This document shows positions 1-6,360 of a stretch of DNA of 6,360 nucleotides, one piece after another (the first letter of the stretch is position 1; each line of letters starts with the position of its first letter). The DNA comes from JBHHZM01 sp046758065 (lineage in GTDB: Bacteria; Pseudomonadota; Alphaproteobacteria; JAAXGF01), in the NCBI GenBank assembly GCA_046758065.1, contig JBHHZM010000154.1, forward strand, positions 1 to 6,360, given 5' to 3'. Made by a program: the position numbers and the translations under genes. The notes below the pieces were generated by a model. The model did not search any database, was not told where the DNA came from, and saw only the letters and a program-made list of their open reading frames with translations.

Positions 1-641
1 TGATGGCCGACGAGATCAACCGCGCCAGCCCGCGCACCCAGTCGGCGCTGCTCCAGGCGATGCAGGAGCACGAGGTCTCGATCGCCGGCCAGCGCCACCC
101 GCTGCCCACGCCGTTCCACGTGCTGGCGACGCAGAACCCGCTTGAACAGGAGGGCACCTATCCGCTGCCCGAGGCGCAACTCGACCGCTTCCTCATGGAG
201 ATCGACATCGATTATCCCGGGCATGACGCCGAACGCCGCATGCTCATCGCCACCACCGGCACGGAAGAGGCCCAGCCCCGCGAGATCGTCACCGCCGCCG
301 AGATGATCGAGGCGCAGAAGCTGTTGCGCCGCATGCCGGTGGGTGAAAGCGTGCTCGAGGCGATCCTCGCGCTGGTGCGTGCGGGCCGGCCCGACAGCTC
401 GGAGTACGCGGACGTGCGCCGCCACGTCGCCTGGGGTCCGGGACCGCGCGCCAGTCAGGCGCTGATGCTTGCGGTGCGCGGACGCGCCATCCTCGACGGG
501 CGTCTCGCGCCTTCGATCGACGACGTCGTCGCGCTCGCCGGGCCCATCCTGCGCCATCGCATGGCGCTCAACTTCGCGGCGCGCGCCGAAGGCATCGTCA
601 TCGACCGGATAATCGAGCGGCTATGCGCGCCGTTCGTCTGA
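1..641 (+). CDS. MoxR-family AAA+ ATPase, C-terminal part (5' end outside window)
   Basis: MoxR ATPases are AAA+ proteins thought to remodel or activate client complexes together with vWA-domain partners. The window opens inside the Walker B strand: bases 1-2 finish a codon, and the first full codon (ATG at 3) is an internal Met, not a start. Counting from that Met, 212 residues show Walker B with DEINRA (D3, E4), sensor 1 in ATQNP (N45), the arginine-finger motif EAQLDRF (R62), and a sensor 2 region GPGPRASQAL (R149) in the helical lid. These are the AAA_3 core and the MoxR lid domain, in order. Family members are usually about 310-330 residues, so roughly 100-120 residues with Walker A are missing upstream. 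No frameshift or lost catalytic residue is seen in the visible part. It is probably cytoplasmic and the first visible gene of the operon. The family call is firm; client and biological role are unknown. Confidence 0.95.
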   Translation, partial: MADEINRASPRTQSALLQAMQEHEVSIAGQRHPLPTPFHVLATQNPLEQEGTYPLPEAQLDRFLMEIDIDYPGHDAERRMLIATTGTEEAQPREIVTAAEMIEAQKLLRRMPVGESVLEAILALVRAGRPDSSEYADVRRHVAWGPGPRASQALMLAVRGRAILDGRLAPSIDDVVALAGPILRHRMALNFAARAEGIVIDRIIERLCAPFV

Positions 642-656
642 CCGGAACGACGTGAC

Positions 657-660
657 GGAG
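657..660 (+). promoter_or_regulatory. Shine-Dalgarno site of the DUF58 gene
   Basis: GGAG lies 5 bases before the ATG at 666, within the 24-base gap after the MoxR stop. The upstream reading frame of this gene runs straight back to the MoxR stop (TGA at 639-641) with no ATG, GTG or TTG between, so site and frame together fix the start at 666. Confidence 0.7.
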
Positions 661-665
661 CGGGT

Positions 666-1550
666 ATGACCGCGGATTCCCTGGCGCGCCGTCAACGAGC
701 GGAACAGCTCGCGGCGACCCTGCCGCCGCTGCTCGTCGCCGCCGAACGGGTCGCCTCGGTGGTCGCCCAGGGCGTGCACGGGCGGCGGCGCGTCGGCATC
801 GGCGAAACCTTCTGGCAGTACCGCCGTTACCAGCCGGGCGACGCGGCGACCCGCATCGATTGGCGCCAGTCGGCCAAGACGCTTCACCTTTTCATCCGTG
901 AGAACGAGTGGGAGGCGGCCGAAAGCATCTGGCTGTGGTGCGACGCCTCGCCGTCGATGCGCTACCACTCGGCGCTCGCGCCGGCCGACAAGGCCGAGCG
1001 CGCCGCGCTGCTGCTGCTCGCGCTCGCGGTGCTGCTGGTGCGCGGCGGCGAGCAGGTTGCGCTGCTGGGCGAGAACCGCCGGCCGAGCGGCGGCGGCGGC
1101 GCGCTCAACCGGCTGGTCGCCGCCATCGAACACCACGCCGGCGGCGAGGCCAGTCTGCCGCCGGCCGCCGCGCTGCCGCGCTATGCCCAGGTGGTGCTGA
1201 TCGGCGATTTCCTGGCGCCGCTCGACGCGGTCGAAGCGATGGTCAAGCATTTCGTCGGCGGTGGCGTCAAGGGACACCTCGTGCAGATCGTCGATCCGGC
1301 CGAAGAGGCGCTGCCGTTCTCCGGGCGAACCTGGTTCGAGGGCCTCGAGGACGAGGGCGAACTGCTGGTCGGCCGGCCCGAGAGTCTGCGTTCCGACTAT
1401 GTCGCGCGCTTCGTGGCGCACCGCGAAGGGCTCGGCGATCTCGCCCGCGCCGCCGGCTGGAGCTTCGCCACGCACCACACCGACCGGCCCGCGCAGGAGG
1501 CGCTGCTCGCGCTCTACGGGGCGATGTCGGCGCCGACGATGGCGCGCTAG
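666..1550 (+). CDS. DUF58 domain protein (vWA-like), MoxR partner
   Basis: A 294-residue protein with the DUF58 signature: GIGETFWQYRRYQPGD (residues 44-59) followed by RIDWRQSAKT (63-72). A vWA-like strand follows with the metal-site motif DASPS (D93, S95, S97). A second acidic strand end, VLIGDF (D181), fits the place of a later vWA acidic residue. I see no clear transmembrane segment; the hydrophobic stretch at 112-125 is better read as a helix of the vWA fold, so the protein is probably cytoplasmic or peripheral. DUF58 genes commonly sit directly after moxR, and this one follows by 24 bases, so it is the likely adaptor or client of that ATPase. The start is set by a GGAG site and by the in-frame stop upstream. 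The biochemical activity of DUF58 is not established. The family call is strong; the exact role is inference. Confidence 0.93.
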   Translation: MTADSLARRQRAEQLAATLPPLLVAAERVASVVAQGVHGRRRVGIGETFWQYRRYQPGDAATRIDWRQSAKTLHLFIRENEWEAAESIWLWCDASPSMRYHSALAPADKAERAALLLLALAVLLVRGGEQVALLGENRRPSGGGGALNRLVAAIEHHAGGEASLPPAAALPRYAQVVLIGDFLAPLDAVEAMVKHFVGGGVKGHLVQIVDPAEEALPFSGRTWFEGLEDEGELLVGRPESLRSDYVARFVAHREGLGDLARAAGWSFATHHTDRPAQEALLALYGAMSAPTMAR

Positions 1551-1555
1551 GTCCA

Positions 1556-4273
1556 ATGCCCGGATTCTCAGGCCTGGCCTTCGCCGCGCCCTGGGTGCTC
1601 GCGGCGCTTGTCGTGCTGCCGCTGATCTGGTGGCTCCTGAAGGTGACGCCGCCGGCGCCGAAGCGCGTCTTCTTTCCCGCCATCCGGCTCCTGTTCGGTC
1701 TCCGGCGCGAGGAGGAGACGCCGGCCAAGACGCCGCCCTGGCTGATCGCGCTCAGGCTGCTCGCCGCGGGCCTGCTTATCGTCTCGCTCGCGCATCCGCT
1801 GATCAACCCGGACGCGAAGGTCGCAGGCGGCGGCCCGATGGTGCTGGCGATCGACGACGGCTGGGCGGCGGCGCGCCGCTGGGAACGGCGCCAGGCGGCG
1901 CTCGGCGCGCTGCTCGACCGGGCCGGGCGCGAGGAACGGCCGGTCATCGTCCTCACCACGGCGCCGGCCGGAAGCGGCGCGACGGTCGCGCCGAGCCGTC
2001 TGATGCGCGCCGAGGAAGCGCGCAATCTCGTTCAGGGGCTTCGCCCCAAACCCTGGCCGGTCGACCGCGACGCCGCGCGCCGGGCGGTCGAACGCCTCGA
2101 AATCACCGGCACGGCCGAGGTGTTCTGGCTCGCCGACGGTCTCGACGACGACAACCTCGCCGGGTTCGCCCGGGCGCTGCGGCGGCTCGGCCCGGTCGAG
2201 GTGTTGACCGACCCCGATCTCGACCGCACCCGCGCCGTCCTCCCCCCCGAAACGGGGCCCGGCAGTCTTCGCGTCGCCGTGGTGCGGGCCGTCGATGCCG
2301 GCGCGGAGACCTTGTGGTTGCGGGCGAGCGGCGAGGATGGTCAGGTGCTCGCCCGCGAATCGGTCGACTTCGCCGCGGGCGAACGCCGGGTCGAGGTCGG
2401 GATCGATGCGCCCGCCGAGATGCGCAACCGCATTACCCGCCTCAACATCGAGGGCGAGCGCAGCGCCGCCGCCGTGGTACTGCTCGACGAGCGCTGGCGC
2501 CGGCGGCCGGTCGGTCTGGTTTCGGGCGGCCCGATCGAGGAGAATCAGCCCCTGCTCTCGGAAATCTACTACCTCGAACGCGCGCTCACCCCGTTCAGCG
2601 AAGTCCGCAAGGGCGAAATTCGCGACCTGCTGAAACGTCCGCTCGCCGTTCTGGTGCTGGCCGACGTCGCCAAGGTGATCGGCGAGGAGCGCACGGCGCT
2701 CGCGAACTGGATCGAGGCCGGCGGCGTGCTCATCCGCTTCGCCGGACCGCACCTCGCCGAAAATGCCGATGAACTGGTACCGGTGACCCTGCGCGGCGGT
2801 GGCCGGATCCTTGGCGGCGCGCTGTCGTGGAGCCGGCCGGCGATGCTCGCTCCGTTCGATTCCGATACGCCGTTCGCCGGCCTCGACGTGCCGCCCGACG
2901 TGCGCGTGCGCCGTCAGGTGCTGGCCGAACCCTCGCTCGACCTCGCCGCCAAGACCTGGGCGCGGCTCGCCGACGGGACGCCGCTGGTGACCGCCGAGCG
3001 GCGCGGCGCCGGCTGGCTGGTGCTGGTCCACACCACCGCCAACACCACTTGGTCGAATTTGGCGATCTCGGGGCTTTTCGTCGAGATGCTCGAGCGAATC
3101 GTCGAGCTGAGCCAGGGCATCGCCGGCAAGGTCGAAGAGGGCAAGATGGCGCCGCTCAGGACCCTCGACGGCTTCGGTCGGCTGGGCGAACCACCGGCGA
3201 CGAGCCGCGCGCTCGCCACCGCCGATTTCGCCGAGGCGAAAGCCGGTCCGCTGCATCCGCCGGGATTCTACGGCGTCGGCGGCGCGCGCCGGGCGCTCAA
3301 CCTGACCGCCGGTCTCACCGAGCCGCGCGCCGTCGAAACCTGGCCCAAGGGCATCGAGCGCCGGATTCTCGGCGAGGTCGGCGAAATCGACCTCAAGCCG
3401 TGGCTGCTCACGCTCGCGCTGCTGGTCGTGCTCGCCGACCTGATGATCGGGCTTTCGCTGCGCGGCCTGTTGCGGCTCGGCGCGACCGGCGCGGCGTTCG
3501 CGCTCGTTCTCGGCGCGACGCCCGCGCCGGCGCAGCAGACCGAACCCGACGCCTTCGCGCTGCTCGCCACGCTTCAGACCCGCCTCGCCTACGTCGAGAG
3601 CGGCGATCCGACCGTCGACGAGATCAGTCGCGCCGGACTCGAAGGCCTCGGCGTCATGCTGCGCGCCCGCACGTCGATCGAACCGGCGTCCCCGCTCGCC
3701 ATCGACGTCGAGCGCAACGAGCTCATTTTCTTCCCGCTGATCTACTGGCCGGTGACGTCCGCCCAGCCGCGGCTATCGCCGGAGGCGCTGGCCAGGGTCG
3801 ACCACTACCTCAAGACCGGCGGCATCATCCTGTTCGATACCCGCGACCAGAACGCCCGGTTCGCCCGTCAGGTGGGCGGCGCAGGCCCCAACGCCCAGCG
3901 CCTGCGGACGCTGCTCGAAGGGATCAATATCGCACCGCTGCAGCCGGTGCCTCCGGATCACGTTCTGACGCGTTCGTTTTATCTGATGCAGGACTTTCCG
4001 GGGCGCTGGACCGGCGGCGTCGTCTGGGTCGAGCGCCATGAGGGCGGCGTCAACGACGGCGTTTCGTCGCTCATTATCGGTAGCCATGACTGGGCGGCCG
4101 CCTGGGCGATGGATTCGCGCCAGCGACCGTTGTTCGCCGTGGTGCCGGGCGGCGAGCGCCAGCGCGAACAGGCCTACCGTTTCGGCATCAACCTGGTGAT
4201 GTACGCCATGACGGGCAACTACAAGGCCGACCAGGTGCACCTTCCGGCCATTCTCGAGCGGCTCGGGCAATGA
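1556..4273 (+). CDS. BatA-like N-terminal and DUF4159 C-terminal membrane protein
   Basis: A 905-residue inner-membrane protein. Residues 8-80 form a BatA-type (aerotolerance regulator) N-terminus: membrane helices at about 12-28 and 62-79 around a basic loop. A vWA-like domain follows (about 92-225) whose metal-site strand reads LAIDDGWAAA (97-106) in place of DxSxS, so metal binding is doubtful. Residues about 235-313 are beta-rich. A glutamine-amidotransferase-like domain spans about 316-520, with an ALANWIEAGGVLI element (381-393). Hydrophobic segments at about 615-635 and 641-656 precede ATPAPAQQ (654-661). DUF4159 covers about 673-888, with TRLAYVESGD, RTSIEP, FFPLIYWP and LFDTRD. The basic loops predict that residues 80-612 and DUF4159 are both periplasmic. 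There is no cysteine. The ATG at 1556 lies 5 bases after the DUF58 stop with only a weak AGG (1549-1551) before it. The frame stays open far upstream, but that stretch lies over the DUF58 gene and encodes low-complexity Arg/Ala/Gly, so it is rejected. The function is uncharacterised; a role in envelope assembly with MoxR is inferred. Confidence 0.92.
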   Translation: MPGFSGLAFAAPWVLAALVVLPLIWWLLKVTPPAPKRVFFPAIRLLFGLRREEETPAKTPPWLIALRLLAAGLLIVSLAHPLINPDAKVAGGGPMVLAIDDGWAAARRWERRQAALGALLDRAGREERPVIVLTTAPAGSGATVAPSRLMRAEEARNLVQGLRPKPWPVDRDAARRAVERLEITGTAEVFWLADGLDDDNLAGFARALRRLGPVEVLTDPDLDRTRAVLPPETGPGSLRVAVVRAVDAGAETLWLRASGEDGQVLARESVDFAAGERRVEVGIDAPAEMRNRITRLNIEGERSAAAVVLLDERWRRRPVGLVSGGPIEENQPLLSEIYYLERALTPFSEVRKGEIRDLLKRPLAVLVLADVAKVIGEERTALANWIEAGGVLIRFAGPHLAENADELVPVTLRGGGRILGGALSWSRPAMLAPFDSDTPFAGLDVPPDVRVRRQVLAEPSLDLAAKTWARLADGTPLVTAERRGAGWLVLVHTTANTTWSNLAISGLFVEMLERIVELSQGIAGKVEEGKMAPLRTLDGFGRLGEPPATSRALATADFAEAKAGPLHPPGFYGVGGARRALNLTAGLTEPRAVETWPKGIERRILGEVGEIDLKPWLLTLALLVVLADLMIGLSLRGLLRLGATGAAFALVLGATPAPAQQTEPDAFALLATLQTRLAYVESGDPTVDEISRAGLEGLGVMLRARTSIEPASPLAIDVERNELIFFPLIYWPVTSAQPRLSPEALARVDHYLKTGGIILFDTRDQNARFARQVGGAGPNAQRLRTLLEGINIAPLQPVPPDHVLTRSFYLMQDFPGRWTGGVVWVERHEGGVNDGVSSLIIGSHDWAAAWAMDSRQRPLFAVVPGGERQREQAYRFGINLVMYAMTGNYKADQVHLPAILERLGQ
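4270..4273 (+). other. ATGA stop-start overlap (translational coupling)
   Basis: The TGA stop of the DUF4159 gene (4271-4273) overlaps the ATG of the next gene (4270-4272). Only a weak GAG (4256-4258), 11 bases upstream, could serve as a ribosome-binding site. Termination-reinitiation is therefore the likely way the second gene is translated, which would tie the amounts of the two membrane proteins together. The overlap is seen directly; coupling is inferred. Confidence 0.75.
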
Positions 4274-6360
4274 ACGACGCGCTGACCTCGCTCGCCGCAG
4301 CGCCGCTCCTGCCGTGGCCGCTGATCGCGGTTCTCGCGACGCTCGCCGCCGTGGCCGTCGGCTTCGGCCTGTGGCGTCGCGCGCGCGGCATCTGGTGGCG
4401 GGCGCTGGGGCTGGGCGCCGCGCTCGCCGCGCTGCTCAACCCGGCGCTGATCAAGGAGAGTCGTCAACCATTGCCCGACATCGCGATCGTCGTGGTCGAC
4501 GATTCGCCGAGCCAGCGGGTCGGCGACCGGCGCGAACAGACGGCAACCGCGCTCGCCGCGCTCAAAGAGCGGCTTGCGGCGATCCCCGACCTCGAGACGC
4601 GCATCGTCCGCGTTTCGAGCGCGGCGCCGGCGGAAGGCGCGCCGCCGGCTTCGGGCACCAGGCTGTTCGGCGCGCTCGCACAGGCGCTTGCCGACGCACC
4701 CCGGCGGCGCGTCGCGGGCGTCGTCACGATCACCGACGGCCAGGTTCACGACGCGCCCGACGGTCCCGCCGCGCTGGGCCTCGATGCGCCGCTGCACGCG
4801 CTGCTCACGGGTCGGCCGGGCGAGACCGACCGCCGGCTCGTCATCGAGCATGCGCCGCGCTACGGCATCGTCGGCGAGACCCTGAAGCTCGGCCTGCGGA
4901 TCGAAGACACGGGGAGCGCCGCGCGGGAAAAGCGGTTGGCGAAGCTGACCATGCGTCGCGGCCACGCCGCGCCGGAAACGTTGCTGGTGCCCGTCGGCGT
5001 CAGCCGGGAAATCGAATTCAAGCTCGACCGCGCCGGATCCACGGTGATCGAGCTCGCGGTCGAGGCGGGGGCGAACGAACTGAGCCTCATCAACAACCGC
5101 GCCATCATCGAGGTCAACGGCGTCCGGGACCGGCTGCGCGTGCTGCTGGTCTCGGGCGAGGCGCACACCGGCGAGCGCGTCTGGCGCAATCTTCTCAAGG
5201 TCGATCCTTCGGTCGATCTCGTCCACTTCACGATCCTGCGCCCACCCGAGAAACAGGACGCCACGCCGATTCGCGAACTCGCGCTGATTTCGTTTCCCAT
5301 TCGCGAGCTGTTCGAAGTCAAGCTCAAGGAGTTCGACCTCATCATCTTCGACCGCTACCGTCGGCGCGGCGTGATGCCGCTGAGCTATATCGGCAACATC
5401 GCCCGTTACGTCGAGGACGGCGGCGCCCTGCTGAGCGCCGCGGGTCCGTCCTTCGCCACGCCTCTCAGCCTGTTCCGCACGCCGCTCAAAACGGTGCTGC
5501 CGGCGCATCCCACCGGCGGCGTGTTCGAGCGCGGTTTCCGGGCGCGTCTCAGCGAGATCGGACGGCGTCATCCGGTCACCGCCGGGCTTCGCGGCGCCGA
5601 CGGCGATGCGCCCAGGTGGGGCCGCTGGTTCCGGCAGATCGACGCCGAGGCCGACCGCGGCAAGGTGCTGATGAAAGGCGCCGAGGACCGGCCGGTCCTG
5701 GTGCTCGATCGCGTCGGCAAGGGGCGCGTCGCCCAGCTTCTCACCGACCACCTGTGGCTCTGGGCGCGCGGGTTCGAGGGCGGCGGCCCGCAGGCCGAAC
5801 TGCTGCGCCGCCTGGCACACTGGCTGATGAAGGAACCCGACCTCGAAGAGGAGGACCTGCGCGCCAGCGCCGACGGCAACCGCATCGAGATCGTCCGCCG
5901 CAGCCTGAGCACGGCGGTCGCCGAGATCGAGGTCGTTTCACCGTCGGGCGCGCGCCAGCGGGTGAAACTCGAGGCGGCGGGCGGCGGGCGCGCCACCGCG
6001 ACCGTCGAGGTCGACGAGCCGGGGCTCTACCGCTTGAGCGACGGCGTCCACAACGCCATCGCCGCCGTCGGCGAGATCAACCCGCTCGAGTTCGCCGATC
6101 TGCGCAGCAGCGCCGCGGCGTTGGCGCCGTTCGCGCGTGCGACCGGCGGCGCGGTGCGCTGGCTCGGCCAGGGCGGGGTGCCCGACATCCGCATGGTCCG
6201 GCCCGGGCGCGATACCGCGGGTCGCGACTGGATCGGGCTCCGCGCCAACGACGACTACGTGGTCACCGGCATCCACCGGGCGCCGCTGATGCCTGAATGG
6301 CTGGTGCTGCTGCTCGCGCTCGGTGGCCTGATGCTCGCCTGGCGCGCCGAAGGAAAATAG
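4270..6360 (+). CDS. Membrane protein with vWA-like and glutamine-amidotransferase-like domains
   Basis: A 696-residue protein, complete to its TAG at the last base of the window. Two hydrophobic segments (about 15-35 and 44-60) flank a basic loop (RRARGIWWR, 36-44). A vWA-like domain follows (about 68-185), and its metal-site residues look intact: DDSPS (D77, S79, S81), a Thr in SGTRL (T130) and ITDG (D156). Residues about 188-283 look like an Ig-type beta domain. An amidotransferase-like domain spans about 287-520, with LRVLLVSGE (289-297), FDLIIFD (355-361) and an ARYVEDGGALLS element (378-389). It has no cysteine, so it cannot be a Cys-dependent amidotransferase. A second beta-rich part covers about 530-600, and a C-terminal helix (about 677-691) ends in WRAEGK. 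Charge distribution predicts that most of the protein is periplasmic. It overlaps the DUF4159 gene by 4 bases and resembles that protein's first 630 residues in layout. Such genes are usually annotated only as hypothetical membrane proteins. The envelope role with MoxR is inferred. Confidence 0.9.
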   Translation: MNDALTSLAAAPLLPWPLIAVLATLAAVAVGFGLWRRARGIWWRALGLGAALAALLNPALIKESRQPLPDIAIVVVDDSPSQRVGDRREQTATALAALKERLAAIPDLETRIVRVSSAAPAEGAPPASGTRLFGALAQALADAPRRRVAGVVTITDGQVHDAPDGPAALGLDAPLHALLTGRPGETDRRLVIEHAPRYGIVGETLKLGLRIEDTGSAAREKRLAKLTMRRGHAAPETLLVPVGVSREIEFKLDRAGSTVIELAVEAGANELSLINNRAIIEVNGVRDRLRVLLVSGEAHTGERVWRNLLKVDPSVDLVHFTILRPPEKQDATPIRELALISFPIRELFEVKLKEFDLIIFDRYRRRGVMPLSYIGNIARYVEDGGALLSAAGPSFATPLSLFRTPLKTVLPAHPTGGVFERGFRARLSEIGRRHPVTAGLRGADGDAPRWGRWFRQIDAEADRGKVLMKGAEDRPVLVLDRVGKGRVAQLLTDHLWLWARGFEGGGPQAELLRRLAHWLMKEPDLEEEDLRASADGNRIEIVRRSLSTAVAEIEVVSPSGARQRVKLEAAGGGRATATVEVDEPGLYRLSDGVHNAIAAVGEINPLEFADLRSSAAALAPFARATGGAVRWLGQGGVPDIRMVRPGRDTAGRDWIGLRANDDYVVTGIHRAPLMPEWLVLLLALGGLMLAWRAEGK

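Noticed and set aside
642..665. Gap between the MoxR and DUF58 genes considered for a promoter or terminator
   Set aside because: Only 24 bases, fully accounted for by the ribosome-binding site and spacer; no hairpin with T run and no -35/-10 pair.
1089..1101. Short GGC/CGG triplet run
   Set aside because: It encodes a glycine-rich stretch (residues 142-145) in the DUF58 protein; too short and too compatible with local composition to be a meaningful repeat.
908..1555. 216-codon N-terminal extension of the DUF4159 gene
   Set aside because: The frame is open only because of base composition. The extension is low-complexity Arg/Ala/Gly sequence overlapping the DUF58 gene, and the BatA-like N-terminus begins right after the ATG at 1556.
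621..1556. 311-codon open frame on the minus strand opposite the DUF58 gene
   Set aside because: Arg-rich product with no motif, while the + strand frame carries an intact DUF58 signature and a good ribosome-binding site.
2242..2257. Run of seven C followed by a small CCCCG-AAA-CGGGG hairpin, considered as a slippage or terminator site
   Set aside because: It encodes an in-frame Pro-Pro-Glu-Thr-Gly linker between two domains of the DUF4159 protein, the frame continues normally on both sides, and no T run follows the hairpin.
1568..3256. 562-codon open frame on the minus strand opposite the DUF4159 gene
   Set aside because: Its product is rich in Arg, Gly, Ala and His with no recognisable domain. 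Long antisense frames are expected in DNA this GC-rich, and the + strand frame has clear domains throughout.
4219..5820. 533-codon open frame on the minus strand opposite the last gene
   Set aside because: Low-complexity Arg/Ala/Gln-rich product without domain motifs, lying fully over a convincing + strand gene; treated as a composition artefact.
4314..6296. 660-codon second + strand frame inside the last gene
   Set aside because: Arg/Ala/Gly-rich sequence with no membrane helices or motifs; a shadow of the 696-residue frame.

Overview
This window is gene-dense, very GC-rich DNA with all real genes on the + strand and almost no non-coding sequence. GC-rich codon use and the gene order moxR-type AAA+ ATPase, DUF58 protein, BatA-like/DUF4159 membrane protein, large vWA-like membrane protein suggest a high-GC alphaproteobacterium. 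The gene order is known from that class. The genus cannot be read from this sequence.

Layout: (1) positions 1-641 hold the C-terminal two thirds of a MoxR-family AAA+ ATPase, whose start and Walker A lie upstream of the window. (2) After 24 bases, 666-1550 encodes a 294-residue DUF58 protein with a vWA-like DxSxS motif. (3) After 5 bases, 1556-4273 encodes a 905-residue membrane protein: a BatA-type N-terminus, a vWA-like domain that has lost its metal-site motif, a beta-rich segment, a glutamine-amidotransferase-like domain, two more membrane segments and a C-terminal DUF4159 domain. (4) Overlapping this by 4 bases (ATGA), 4270-6360 encodes a 696-residue membrane protein with an apparently intact vWA metal site, a beta-rich segment, an amidotransferase-like domain and a C-terminal membrane anchor. 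Its stop codon is the last codon of the window.

The four genes look like one transcription unit. By analogy with MoxR-vWA and Bat systems, the ATPase and the DUF58 protein would work in the cytoplasm, and the two large proteins would place most of their mass in the periplasm, together forming an envelope chaperone or assembly system. The client is unknown and nothing here identifies it. No RNA gene, mobile element, CRISPR array, promoter or convincing terminator was seen.

This is a conserved but poorly characterised system, not an evident novelty. The points most worth following are the shared architecture of the two large proteins, the degenerate metal site in one against the intact site in the other, the absence of cysteine in both, and the signal-peptide-like segment before DUF4159.
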